A stretch of DNA of 15,332 bases from Burkholderia sp. (GTDB lineage Bacteria > Pseudomonadota > Gammaproteobacteria > Burkholderiales > Burkholderiaceae): contig JAQGMD010000211.1 of the NCBI GenBank assembly GCA_028292565.1, positions 1 to 15,332 on the forward strand. Reading direction: 5' to 3'. Shown here piece after piece: positions 1-7,055 of this stretch. Below the pieces are notes generated by a model. That model worked only from the letters and a program-made list of their open reading frames with translations, ran no database searches and had not been told where the DNA came from. Each line of letters opens with the position of its first letter. Positions within the stretch are counted from its first letter, which is position 1. A program made the translations under genes and the position numbers.

Positions 1-267
1 AACGACCGTCTGGCAGCACTAAAGGCAATGCGGCAGCGTTCGCGCAAACATGGCTTCGGCGTCAATTTGGGCGATGTCGTGCCAGGCCTTCACGCTTTCG
101 CAGTGGCGATTCGCAATCCGCACGGCCGGCCCTTTGCGTCCATTTGCCTGATGGGATCCGCGGAACAATTTGGGGAACAGCGGATCGACGAACTCCATCA
201 GGCGCTTGAAAAAGAGGCGAGCGATATCGCGGATGATGCCGCAGAGCTGCTTCCGGATAGCCTCTGA
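1..267 (+). CDS. IclR-family transcriptional regulator, C-terminal fragment (cut by window edge)
   Basis: The reading frame is open from base 1 to the TGA at 265-267, giving the last 88 residues of a protein whose start lies outside the window. The stretch GLHAFAVAIRNPHGRPFAS followed by a short strand and a terminal amphipathic helix is typical of the effector-binding domain that ends IclR-type regulators; whole proteins are usually about 250-270 residues. The DNA-binding domain is not visible. These proteins bind short palindromes and respond to small, often aromatic or carboxylic, metabolites. It sits directly before, and on the same strand as, a 2-hydroxyacid dehydrogenase gene, with two inverted repeats between them, so it probably controls that gene. 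Family assignment rests only on the C-terminal part. Confidence 0.72.
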   Translation, partial: NDRLAALKAMRQRSRKHGFGVNLGDVVPGLHAFAVAIRNPHGRPFASICLMGSAEQFGEQRIDELHQALEKEASDIADDAAELLPDSL

Positions 268-381
268 TCGCAGCACGCCCTCGCCTTTCCAGGACATCCA
301 CCTGTTCGACGTGCCGTTGTAGGCCATGCATGGGCAGCAGCCTGACGCGGTTCGTTGATGCGGCAGGTACCCGAATCAGAA

Positions 382-398
382 GTTTCAATGGGTGAAAC
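382..398. promoter_or_regulatory. 17-base palindrome, candidate IclR-type operator
   Basis: The sequence GTTTCA-N5-TGAAAC is a perfect 6+6 inverted repeat. It lies 17 bases upstream of a good -35 box (416-421) and just downstream of an IclR-family gene. Both its position and its half-site composition suit a regulator site. Which protein binds it is inferred. Confidence 0.45.
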
Positions 399-405
399 AT
401 TGAAT

Positions 406-424
406 GCCTCGCGCCTTGAGAGGC
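406..424. promoter_or_regulatory. Inverted repeat GCCTC-N9-GAGGC overlapping the -35 box
   Basis: A 5+5 inverted repeat whose right arm covers the end of the TTGAGA -35 element. A bound regulator here would block RNA polymerase. It is short enough that chance is possible. Confidence 0.3.
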
Positions 425-444
425 ACGACTTAACTGCGCATAAT
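416..444 (+). promoter_or_regulatory. Sigma70-type promoter of the 2-hydroxyacid dehydrogenase gene
   Basis: TTGAGA at 416-421 (5 of 6 to consensus), a 17-base spacer, and CATAAT at 439-444 (5 of 6). Transcription would begin near 451, leaving a leader of about 27 bases before the ATG at 478. This supports choosing 478 rather than the earlier in-frame ATG codons, which lie upstream of or inside the promoter. Confidence 0.6.
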
Positions 445-477
445 TTGCCGAAGTTAAATCAATGCTCTCAGGACGAT

Positions 478-1683
478 ATGAATATCAATACCGTAGTAAA
501 TCTCGATGATTTGCGCAAGCTCGCCAGGCGCAAGCTGCCGAAAATCGCCTTCGATTTCATTGAAGGGGGCGTAGACGACGAATACGGTCTGGAACGCAAT
601 CGGGAGGCGTTCCGGCGGCATATCCTGGTGCCGCGTTATCTATGCGACGTATCAAAAAGAGATCAGTCGGTTACGCTGCTAGGCCGCACCTATTCGAGCG
701 CCTTCGGCATTTCGCCGACCGGTCTGGCCGGATTGTTCAGGCCGGACGCGGATCTGCTATTGGCCCGGGCAGCTGCTGAAGCGAACATCCCCTACCTGAT
801 GTCGAGCGCAAGCACCAATTCGATCGAGGACGCGGTGAAGGTCGCGCCGGATAACACCTGGTTTCAGATCTACGGAACTTCTAACGATGCAATTAACGAG
901 GATCTGGTACGTCGCGCCCGCGACCTGAACGTCCAGACCCTCGTCGTCACCGTCGACGTGCCGGTGAACGCCAATCGTGAGCGCAACCGAAGGAACGGCT
1001 TCTCCCGGCCATTGAAGATGACGGCATCGACCGTGCTTGAAGCATTAGGTCATCCCGCGTGGGTGTTGCGATATGTGATGAACGGCGGCCTTCCGATGAT
1101 GGAAAACTGGAAGCCCTACGCGCCAAAAGGTGCAAGCGCGGCGCAGGTGGCCGAATTGTACGGCAGCCTGACCCCGGCCCCGATGGTGACGTGGAAGACG
1201 CTCGAGCGGGTGCGCACGCTTTGGCAAGGTTCCCTCGTGGTGAAAGGCATTCTTCATCCCGAAGATGCTGTGCGGGCGGCCGACCTCGGTTGCGATGCGA
1301 TCATGGTGTCGAATCACGGCGCGCGCCAACTTGACGCAGCCCCATCGCCGGTTGACATGCTGCCGCTCATCCGCGCGTCCGTCGGCGACCGCGTGGAGTT
1401 GATGCTCGACAGCGGCGTCCGCAGAGGCTCGGATATCGTGATTGCGCTGTGCCTCGGTGCCCGTTTTACAACCTTCGGCCGGCCCACGCTCTATGGCGCT
1501 GCCGCAGGGGGCATGAAGGGTATTCAAAAGGCGATCGAGATCGTGCGTCGGGAAATCGACATGGTGATGGCGCAGATTGGATGCGCGGCGTTGCGCAACC
1601 TGGGCCCTGAATATATTACTGTCGGCCCGTCACAGGTGACCGGCACCGCCAAGGCGCCGATGTTGGCATCGGCAGGACGGTGA
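478..1683 (+). CDS. FMN-dependent alpha-hydroxyacid dehydrogenase, (S)-mandelate dehydrogenase-like
   Basis: A 401-residue TIM-barrel flavoenzyme that oxidises an L-2-hydroxyacid to the 2-oxoacid. The family signature SNHGARQLD is at residues 278-286 with catalytic His280 and Arg283. Lys256 (VVKGI) and the FMN-phosphate loop DSGVRRGSD (311-319) are present, as are Tyr132 (QIYGT) and Asp160 (TVDVP). The NxRERN segment near 166-170, the GHPAW segment and the long insert before the active site recall MdlB-type mandelate dehydrogenases more than lactate dehydrogenase. The usual substrate-contacting Tyr near the N-terminus (YDYLEGG in MdlB) is Phe27 here (FDFIEGG). The start at 478 is chosen because AGGA precedes it and a promoter lies just upstream; the frame is open further up to an ATG at 355. 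Members of this branch often sit in the membrane and pass electrons to quinone. The substrate is not known. Confidence 0.85.
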   Translation: MNINTVVNLDDLRKLARRKLPKIAFDFIEGGVDDEYGLERNREAFRRHILVPRYLCDVSKRDQSVTLLGRTYSSAFGISPTGLAGLFRPDADLLLARAAAEANIPYLMSSASTNSIEDAVKVAPDNTWFQIYGTSNDAINEDLVRRARDLNVQTLVVTVDVPVNANRERNRRNGFSRPLKMTASTVLEALGHPAWVLRYVMNGGLPMMENWKPYAPKGASAAQVAELYGSLTPAPMVTWKTLERVRTLWQGSLVVKGILHPEDAVRAADLGCDAIMVSNHGARQLDAAPSPVDMLPLIRASVGDRVELMLDSGVRRGSDIVIALCLGARFTTFGRPTLYGAAAGGMKGIQKAIEIVRREIDMVMAQIGCAALRNLGPEYITVGPSQVTGTAKAPMLASAGR

Positions 1684-1832
1684 ACCCGGGTTACGACGCC
1701 AGAACACACAATAAAACAGCATCAGACGCAGCCTCCCACGCCGGTCGAAGTCATTGCCACGAATCGATTTGAAAGCAGGAGTCAAAGACGTAATTGCATA
1801 ACCAAAAAATATAAACGTATATAGGAGACGAC

Positions 1833-2822
1833 ATGAGCATTTGGAAAAGAAGCATCTTCACAGCCCTTGTTTTGCTTAACGCGGGCGCCGCCACACTCGT
1901 TCAGGCGCAAGACGCGGCAGCCGACTATCCTGGTAAGGTCGTGACGATAGTAGTCGGATTTCCTCCGGGGACCGCTGCCGATAGTGTTGGACGTATTCTC
2001 GGCGAACGCCTGGCCACGCGACTCGGTAAAAATTTTATCATCGACAATAAGCCGGGCCAGGGCGGCAGCATTGGCGCCGCCGCAGTGGCAAAAGCGGCGC
2101 CGGATGGTTATACGCTCCTTCTCAGCTCGAACGGCCCATTGGCCGTCAACCCGCATGTCTATCCCAAGCTTCCCTACGACACAGCCCGTGACTTCGTAGC
2201 CGTCGGCTTGCACTCGTGGCTGTCCTATGCGCTGGTCGTCAATAGCAATGCCACGATCAAAACCTTCGCTGATCTGACGGCGCGCGCAAAGGCGGAGAGT
2301 GGGAAGCTGACCTACGCCACAATCGGCAACGGCACGACGAGCCATTTGCTGGTAGCCATGCTGATGCAACGCACCGGCATGAAGCTAACTCACATACCGT
2401 ACAAAGGCAGCGGACAGGCGCAAGGCGATCTCATGGGCGGCCAGGTCGACATGACGTTCGATACCCTGGTCTCCGTGCTGCCTCACGTCAAAGCCGGAAA
2501 GCTGAGAGCGCTGGCGGTGAGCACCGAGACCCGCTCCAAGATGGCGCCCGACATTCCGACGCTCAATGAGCTTGGTGTTACGGGCTTCAATGCCGGCGCC
2601 TGGCTTGGCATGCTCGCGCCGACCGGCACGCCCAAACCGATCGTTAACAAACTGAACCGTGAGCTCAATGCCGTCCTTGACGAGCCTGAAACGCAAAAAC
2701 GATTGCTCGCACTAGGTGCGGAAATTTTAAAAGGCACGCCCGAGGAATTCGCGGCGTACTTGAAGAGCGAACACGACAGGTGGGGCAAACTGGTGCACGA
2801 AACAGGCGCAAAAATCGAATAG
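1833..2822 (+). CDS. Bug/TctC-family periplasmic solute receptor (orphan)
   Basis: A 329-residue protein of normal length for the Bug family, the binding component of tripartite tricarboxylate transporters. A Sec signal peptide covers residues 1-25, with probable cleavage after VQA. Family hallmarks follow: the ligand loop GFPPGTAAD near 42-50, the segment APDGYTLL, and GSGQAQGDLMGGQVDM in the second domain. AGGAG at 1823-1827 sets the ATG. No tctA or tctB gene lies beside it, so it must use a membrane partner encoded elsewhere or act as a sensor, both known for Bug proteins. It follows the 2-hydroxyacid dehydrogenase by 149 bases on the same strand, and may bind that enzyme's substrate or a related carboxylate. 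The ligand is not readable from sequence. Confidence 0.88.
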   Translation: MSIWKRSIFTALVLLNAGAATLVQAQDAAADYPGKVVTIVVGFPPGTAADSVGRILGERLATRLGKNFIIDNKPGQGGSIGAAAVAKAAPDGYTLLLSSNGPLAVNPHVYPKLPYDTARDFVAVGLHSWLSYALVVNSNATIKTFADLTARAKAESGKLTYATIGNGTTSHLLVAMLMQRTGMKLTHIPYKGSGQAQGDLMGGQVDMTFDTLVSVLPHVKAGKLRALAVSTETRSKMAPDIPTLNELGVTGFNAGAWLGMLAPTGTPKPIVNKLNRELNAVLDEPETQKRLLALGAEILKGTPEEFAAYLKSEHDRWGKLVHETGAKIE

Positions 2823-2837
2823 CGCTTAGCAAACAAT

Positions 2838-2861
2838 CCGCCGATTGGAGCTGATCGGCGG
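2838..2861 (+). terminator. GC-rich hairpin after the Bug gene, terminator-like
   Basis: CCGCCGAT and ATCGGCGG form a perfect 8-base-pair stem with an 8-base loop, starting 15 bases after the Bug stop codon. There is no run of T after it, so it may act as an imperfect terminator or an mRNA 3'-end stabiliser. Confidence 0.45.
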
Positions 2862-3120
2862 GCGTGACGGCGTGCGCCGCGACGCAATCGGACCGGAACG
2901 CACCTTCGATACCCTGCAATTTAATGCCGCGCCCATCAAAACGATTTGGAAAACATCACGCGAGGAAGGAACGATCGACTTCGGCTACGAGGCTTGCTAT
3001 CTCAAGGGAAGAACGGTTAAATCGAAGTGGTCCGGAACCGTCGTGTCCTCGATTCCCTTGGCTTCCCTAACCTCCTGAGCCTCCAGAACTCCATCGCACG
3101 TGCCGTTTAGCGAATAAAAT

Positions 3121-3140
3121 TGGAGGTCATAAAAATGTAG
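3121..3140 (+). promoter_or_regulatory. Ribosome-binding site followed by a start-stop (ATG TAG)
   Basis: GGAGG at 3122-3126 is ideally spaced (8 bases) from an ATG at 3135 that is followed at once by TAG. It could be a minimal start-stop element, the relic of a broken gene, or chance. Confidence 0.2.
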
Positions 3141-3312
3141 TAAGCACTAAACAAATGTATTAACCTGTGCTAATCTAAATCCAATTTGATTTCGCGATGA
3201 CGCTCGATGAATCGCAATAAAGGTACCATTCTCGTTAACAGCAGTCCCGCTTAAAAGAGCCGCTTAGCGGCCGTCGTTTCAAAAATTGAACCAGCACACA
3301 CTGGAGGAGACA

Positions 3313-3417
3313 ATGATAAGACACGGGAAATTGGAGAGTTGTGTCGTGTTTGGCGCAGCGCTATTCAGTTATTCCTTCAAAACGCCTGGCGTCAGGTCGA
3401 GAACATGCTCGCCTTGA
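3313..3417 (+). pseudogene. 34-codon ORF with a strong ribosome-binding site, possible relic of an exported protein
   Basis: TGGAGGAGACA leads into ATG at 3313, the same GGAGACA-type context as the Bug genes in this window. The peptide begins with a basic stretch (MIRHGK) and a hydrophobic run (CVVFGAALF), as a signal peptide would, and then stops at 3415-3417 after 34 residues without a mature domain. I see it as the surviving 5' end of a deleted gene for a secreted protein, perhaps a Bug receptor. A genuine small leader peptide is the alternative. No protein family can be assigned. Confidence 0.25.
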
Positions 3418-3711
3418 TCGTACCCAGCCGATTACTCGGCATCTGCCCGTCGCACCGCTTTGCACCGTCCGCAGCCGCTCACGGTGCCAGAGGTTTGCAC
3501 ACTCATAGTGCGTAATCCACCGGCGCAAGTACCAAGCGCACCAATCTGCAACGGGGCACGATCAATCAGCGGTGGTCAAGCACAAAAAACGCTGGCATAC
3601 GCCTTGCTGTATGACATCGCCCGAGTGAACCGTTTCTTTCTCTGCCCCGGTATGAGGACAAAACATTCAACCGGTTACTTAAACAGATAAAAGTCATATA
3701 CGGAGAAGACA

Positions 3712-4353
3712 TTGCAAGACCAAATTCTCAGAACACTGAACGATAAAGTCGCGCCCGGCAATGCTGCGCTGATCGTAGTCGATGTACAAAACGACTTCTG
3801 CGCTGACGACGGGGTTTTCGGAAGAACCGGAAACGACCTCACCATGGTCCAGAAAGCGGTGCCGAAACTCCAGCAATTGATTGAAGGGGCCCGCGCGGCC
3901 AAGGTTCCCGTCATCTTTATCCAGGCGATCTATGACCCGGTGTATCTGCCCCCGGCCTGGCATGAGCGAAACGCCCGTATCGGCTTCGAAACGCCGCGCT
4001 GCGTCGGGGGAAGCTGGGGAGCTGAATTCTACAAAGTGGCCCCGCTGCCCGGGGAGACGATTGTCCGCAAACACAGGTACAGCGCATTCGTGGACACGGA
4101 GCTCGACCTGATTCTACGGAGTCAGCGAATCCAGACGGTCATCGTCGCCGGCGTTGCTACCAATATCTGCGTCGAGTCTACAGCGCGTGACGCCTTCATG
4201 AAGAACTACTACGTCGCCTTTATGGATGATGCGTCAGCGACCTACCGCAAGGAGCAGCACGACGGGACGCTCTCCAACATCGCGCTCGCGTTCGGCACTG
4301 TGACCACGGTCGCAGAAGTCCTGGATGCATGGCACACCCATCCCAAGCAATAA
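3712..4353 (+). CDS. Cysteine hydrolase, isochorismatase/ureidoacrylate-hydrolase type
   Basis: A 213-residue protein of the isochorismatase-like fold. The catalytic triad of the amidase branch is complete: Asp24 (VVDVQNDF), Lys120 (VRKHRYSAF) and Cys153 (GVATNICVESTARDA), with the VA cis-peptide just before the cysteine. Enzymes of this branch cleave amide or carbamoyl C-N bonds, for example ureidoacrylate (RutB), biuret, N-carbamoylsarcosine or nicotinamide. The sequence looks nearest to RutB- and biuret-hydrolase-like members, but the substrate cannot be fixed. The start is TTG at 3712, set by GGAGAAG at 3702-3708; no ATG fits. It heads an operon with an ABC importer, 26 bases before the binding-protein gene, suggesting that it acts in the cytoplasm on the imported compound. 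Confidence 0.85.
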   Translation: MQDQILRTLNDKVAPGNAALIVVDVQNDFCADDGVFGRTGNDLTMVQKAVPKLQQLIEGARAAKVPVIFIQAIYDPVYLPPAWHERNARIGFETPRCVGGSWGAEFYKVAPLPGETIVRKHRYSAFVDTELDLILRSQRIQTVIVAGVATNICVESTARDAFMKNYYVAFMDDASATYRKEQHDGTLSNIALAFGTVTTVAEVLDAWHTHPKQ

Positions 4354-4379
4354 CCAACAACAACCGATGAGGAAATGAG

Positions 4380-5417
4380 ATGAAACGATTGTCGCTTAAC
4401 GGCCGAGGATTTGGCACGACGCTCTCACGCCGCGTATTCCTGACGCTGTTGTCTGCCAGTGCATTGATGTCAACCGGCCAAGCGGTTGCCGCACAGGACG
4501 TAAAACTCAACGAGGTGTTGCGCAGCCTCTTCTACGCACCTCAATACGTGGCGCTGAAGATCGGCGCTTTTGAACAGGAGGGTCTCAACATCGTTGGCCC
4601 GAAAACGACCTGGGGAACGCAGGCGTCGATCACTGAAGTCATCAGTGGAGGTTCCAATATTGTACTGTTGGGGCCGGAAGCTGCGGCGCTGACGCAGGAT
4701 GCGGGGCCCGATCGGCGGCTCGTCAATTTTGCGAAGCTCACCAATAGCGATGGTTCCTTCATCATATCGAAGACCCCCATCCCCAACTTCAAGATCACCG
4801 ATTTAAAAGGCAAGACCATCGTGACCAGCGGTACCGGCTCCACGCCATATCTCGCGCTGATCCATCTGCTGAAGAAGGCCGGACTCGACCCGAAGAAGGA
4901 TGTGAATATCCGGCCTATTCCGGTGTCGGCAAACATCATCCCGTCTTATCTGGAGGGAGGGGCGCATTTTGCCCAGGCGTTTGAGCCGGCGGTAGTCAAG
5001 GCCGTGAATGAGACTGGTGCGCATCGCGTCGCCTCCGTCGGCGTGCTGCTCGGTGCCGTCCCTTATACCACCTACATGGCGCCGGCCAGCTTCATCGAGA
5101 AGAATCCTGCGATCATCCAGAGCTTCACGAATGCGATTTACAAGGGGCTGATCTGGACCGATACGCATACGCCGGAACAAATCGCCGAGGCTGTCGCGCC
5201 CTACTTCAAGGACATCCCGATGGCGACAATCCAGACTGTGATTGCCGAATATAAAAAGGCAAAGGTCTGGACCACGGACGTCTCCATCAACCCTGAAGGA
5301 ATGAACCAGATGGTGGATATGTTGGTGGACGGAGGCGTGCTGAAGGCGCGCGTGCCGTATGAGAGCATGGTGAATCCGAAGTTCGCGCAAAAGGCAAGGC
5401 AGGACGTCAAGCCGTGA
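4380..5417 (+). CDS. ABC transporter substrate-binding protein, NMT1/SsuA-like, Tat-type signal
   Basis: A 345-residue periplasmic binding protein of the NMT1/THI5/SsuA group. The N-terminus carries a twin-arginine motif, SRRVFL at residues 16-21, before a hydrophobic stretch, with likely cleavage after VAA at 36-38, so the protein is probably exported folded through Tat. The segment FYAPQYVALKIGAFEQEGL (51-69) is the usual start of the first lobe in this family, whose known ligands include alkanesulfonates, taurine, nitrate, pyrimidine precursors and riboflavin-related compounds. The ATG follows GAGGAAATGAG. Its last four bases overlap the start codon of the ATPase gene (GTGA at 5414-5417), which implies translational coupling. 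The ligand is unknown; the neighbouring hydrolase suggests a small amide or ureide. Confidence 0.87.
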   Translation: MKRLSLNGRGFGTTLSRRVFLTLLSASALMSTGQAVAAQDVKLNEVLRSLFYAPQYVALKIGAFEQEGLNIVGPKTTWGTQASITEVISGGSNIVLLGPEAAALTQDAGPDRRLVNFAKLTNSDGSFIISKTPIPNFKITDLKGKTIVTSGTGSTPYLALIHLLKKAGLDPKKDVNIRPIPVSANIIPSYLEGGAHFAQAFEPAVVKAVNETGAHRVASVGVLLGAVPYTTYMAPASFIEKNPAIIQSFTNAIYKGLIWTDTHTPEQIAEAVAPYFKDIPMATIQTVIAEYKKAKVWTTDVSINPEGMNQMVDMLVDGGVLKARVPYESMVNPKFAQKARQDVKP

Positions 5418-6238
5418 CAGCGTACGCAAAGATATTACCGGAGGCCCCGGCCGCATCAGCGCGGGTCAAGATCGGCGTTGAAAACCTTTCCTACACTTAC
5501 CTGACCGCAGCCGGCGAAACCCCCGCTCTGCAGAATCTGGATTTCAACGTCCGCGCTGGGGAGTTTTGCAGCATCGTCGGACCGAGCGGTTGCGGAAAAT
5601 CGACGCTGCTGTCGCTCTTGTCCGGACTGATGCAGCCCACAGATGGCCAAGTCCTGCTTGATGGTGCACGCATCAGCCGGCCCGATGGCAAGGTCGGCCT
5701 CTTCCTTCAGAAGGACCACCTGTTCGACTGGCGTACGGTCTTGCAAAACGCGGAGCTCGGCCTCGAAATCATCGGCAACAGCACGGCGGAAGCGCGGCGC
5801 AAGGCACACCAGTTGCTGGAGACCTACGGCCTCGGCGCGTTCAAAAACTCGTATCCGCACCAGCTCTCCGGCGGGATGCGGCAGCGCGTCGCCCTCATCA
5901 GGACGCTGGCGACAGATCCGGATATCCTATTGCTCGACGAGCCCTTCTCCGCGCTGGACTATCAAACCACGCTGGTCCTCGAGCGCGACGTGCATGCCAT
6001 CATCCGCGCCAACAGGAAAACCGCTCTGCTCGTAACGCACGACATCGAAGAAGCCGTGTCAATGTCCGACCGCGTGATCGTATTGAGCAATCGCCCGGCG
6101 AGAGTTAAGAAAATTTACGACATTGCGCTCACGGTGAGAGGCGAACGCACGCCGATGACGTCGCGCGATGCACCTGAATTCCGCAGTTATTGCAAATCGA
6201 TCTGGGAGGATCTCGAAGTTGAACAACGTACAGACTAG
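5414..6238 (+). CDS. ABC transporter ATP-binding protein (SsuB/TauB-like)
   Basis: A 274-residue ATPase that powers the importer from the cytoplasmic side. All nucleotide-binding elements are present in order: Walker A GPSGCGKST (56-64), Q-loop Gln99, signature LSGGM (151-155), Walker B ILLLDEP (171-177), D-loop SALD (179-182) and switch His209 (VTHD). The 'FLQKDHLFDWRTV' segment after the Q-loop is typical of nitrate/sulfonate/taurine-type ATPases. The start is GTG at 5414, overlapping the stop of the binding-protein gene by four bases. The 3' end overlaps the permease start at 6219 by 20 bases, so the three transporter genes are translated as a chain. Confidence 0.92.
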   Translation: MTAYAKILPEAPAASARVKIGVENLSYTYLTAAGETPALQNLDFNVRAGEFCSIVGPSGCGKSTLLSLLSGLMQPTDGQVLLDGARISRPDGKVGLFLQKDHLFDWRTVLQNAELGLEIIGNSTAEARRKAHQLLETYGLGAFKNSYPHQLSGGMRQRVALIRTLATDPDILLLDEPFSALDYQTTLVLERDVHAIIRANRKTALLVTHDIEEAVSMSDRVIVLSNRPARVKKIYDIALTVRGERTPMTSRDAPEFRSYCKSIWEDLEVEQRTD

Positions 6239-7055
6239 TGGCTACCTGACCCGTGGCGCAGTGTCGGCCCGCCATGCGCAGTTCTTGCGATCGATGCGGC
6301 TGCGCCAAATCTGGCTGATCGTCGCGCAGGTGGGCGTGCTGGTTGTCTTCTTCGGAATTTGGCATTTCGCGGCCGCGTGGCGCCTGATCGACCCTTTCAT
6401 CACCAGCCATCCGACCGCAATCGCACAAAAGCTGGTGGAACTGGTTCAAGACGGTTCGCTGGTGCGTCATGTCGGCATTACGCTGGCTGAAACGCTGGTC
6501 GCATTCGTCTTGGGCACCGCCCTTGGGATCGTGCTGGCAGCGATGTTCTGGTGGTGGGATTTCCTCAGCGATGTGGCTGATCCTTACATCGTGATCCTGA
6601 ATGCGACGCCAAAGATCGCACTCGGTCCCGTCTTCATCATCTGGCTCGGAGCCTCAGTCAGCGCAGTGATCGCGCTTGCGGTATCGATCACGCTGTTCGT
6701 CGCCATTCTCTCGGTCTACAGCGCGTTTCGCCAGGTTGATCAGCAAAAGCTCGTACTGGTGGCGGCACTTGGCGGGACGAAATGGCAGCAGTTTCACAAG
6801 GTGGTCTTCCCGTCCGCTATCCCGACCATCATCGCCACGCTGAAAGTAAATATCGGCCTCGCGCTGACTGGCACCATCGTCGGTGAGTTTCTGGCGGCGA
6901 ACGCTGGGGTGGGCTACTTGATCATCTACGGGCAAAACATTTTCAACATGACGCTGGTCATGGCAAGCCTTGTAATCCTCACGGTGATTGCAGGAGTCAT
7001 GTATTACGGCGTGTGCCTGCTCGAACGACGGTTCGATTTTCATAGCCGCACTTGA
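6219..7055 (+). CDS. ABC transporter permease (SsuC/TauC-like)
   Basis: A 278-residue inner-membrane permease with about six hydrophobic segments. The conserved cytoplasmic loop that contacts the ATPase is visible at about residues 182-203, with the core AALGGTKWQQFHKVVFPSAIP. The TTG at 6219 is chosen as start because GGGAGGA at 6204-6210 sits eight bases before it and residues beyond that point look native. An ATG at 6168 is in frame, but it would deepen the overlap with the ATPase gene to 71 bases and has no clear ribosome-binding site. The chosen start overlaps the ATPase gene by 20 bases. It is the last gene of the hydrolase/ABC unit; no convincing terminator follows. Confidence 0.9.
   Translation: MNNVQTSGYLTRGAVSARHAQFLRSMRLRQIWLIVAQVGVLVVFFGIWHFAAAWRLIDPFITSHPTAIAQKLVELVQDGSLVRHVGITLAETLVAFVLGTALGIVLAAMFWWWDFLSDVADPYIVILNATPKIALGPVFIIWLGASVSAVIALAVSITLFVAILSVYSAFRQVDQQKLVLVAALGGTKWQQFHKVVFPSAIPTIIATLKVNIGLALTGTIVGEFLAANAGVGYLIIYGQNIFNMTLVMASLVILTVIAGVMYYGVCLLERRFDFHSRT

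Larger units (their letters stand above)
2823..3711. other. Gene-poor spacer between the Bug gene and the hydrolase/ABC unit
   Basis: 889 bases with no recognisable intact gene. It begins with the 2838-2861 hairpin. The open frame at 2845-3078 (77 codons) starts inside that hairpin and resembles nothing I know. Bases 3121-3180 are strikingly AT-rich (18 G/C of 60), unlike the flanking genes, and could hold the promoter of the downstream operon, though no clear -35/-10 pair stands out. A small perfect hairpin GCCGC-TTA-GCGGC lies at 3259-3271. Two good ribosome-binding sites lead into useless starts, at 3135 and 3313. An open frame at 3460-3690 shows no family features. The whole looks like an eroded segment left by deletion. 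Confidence 0.5.

Noticed and set aside
355..477. N-terminal extension of the hydroxyacid dehydrogenase from in-frame ATG codons at 355 or 388
   Set aside because: The stretch contains a good promoter and inverted repeats, lacks family similarity, and the ATG at 478 has AGGA upstream and starts right where family homology begins.
1784..1822. Possible promoter (TTGCAT with TATATA) directly before the first Bug gene
   Set aside because: The -10-like box would place the transcript start at the ribosome-binding site, and the -35 match is only 3 of 6.
2845..3078. 77-codon open frame after the first Bug gene
   Set aside because: It begins inside the terminator-like hairpin, has no ribosome-binding site, and its sequence suggests no family. 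A gene relic is possible but unsupported.
3619..3627. GCCCGAGTG, identical to the first nine bases of the tRNA-Leu, considered as an attachment-site copy
   Set aside because: It matches the 5' end of the tRNA, whereas integration repeats copy the 3' end, and nine bases can occur by chance.
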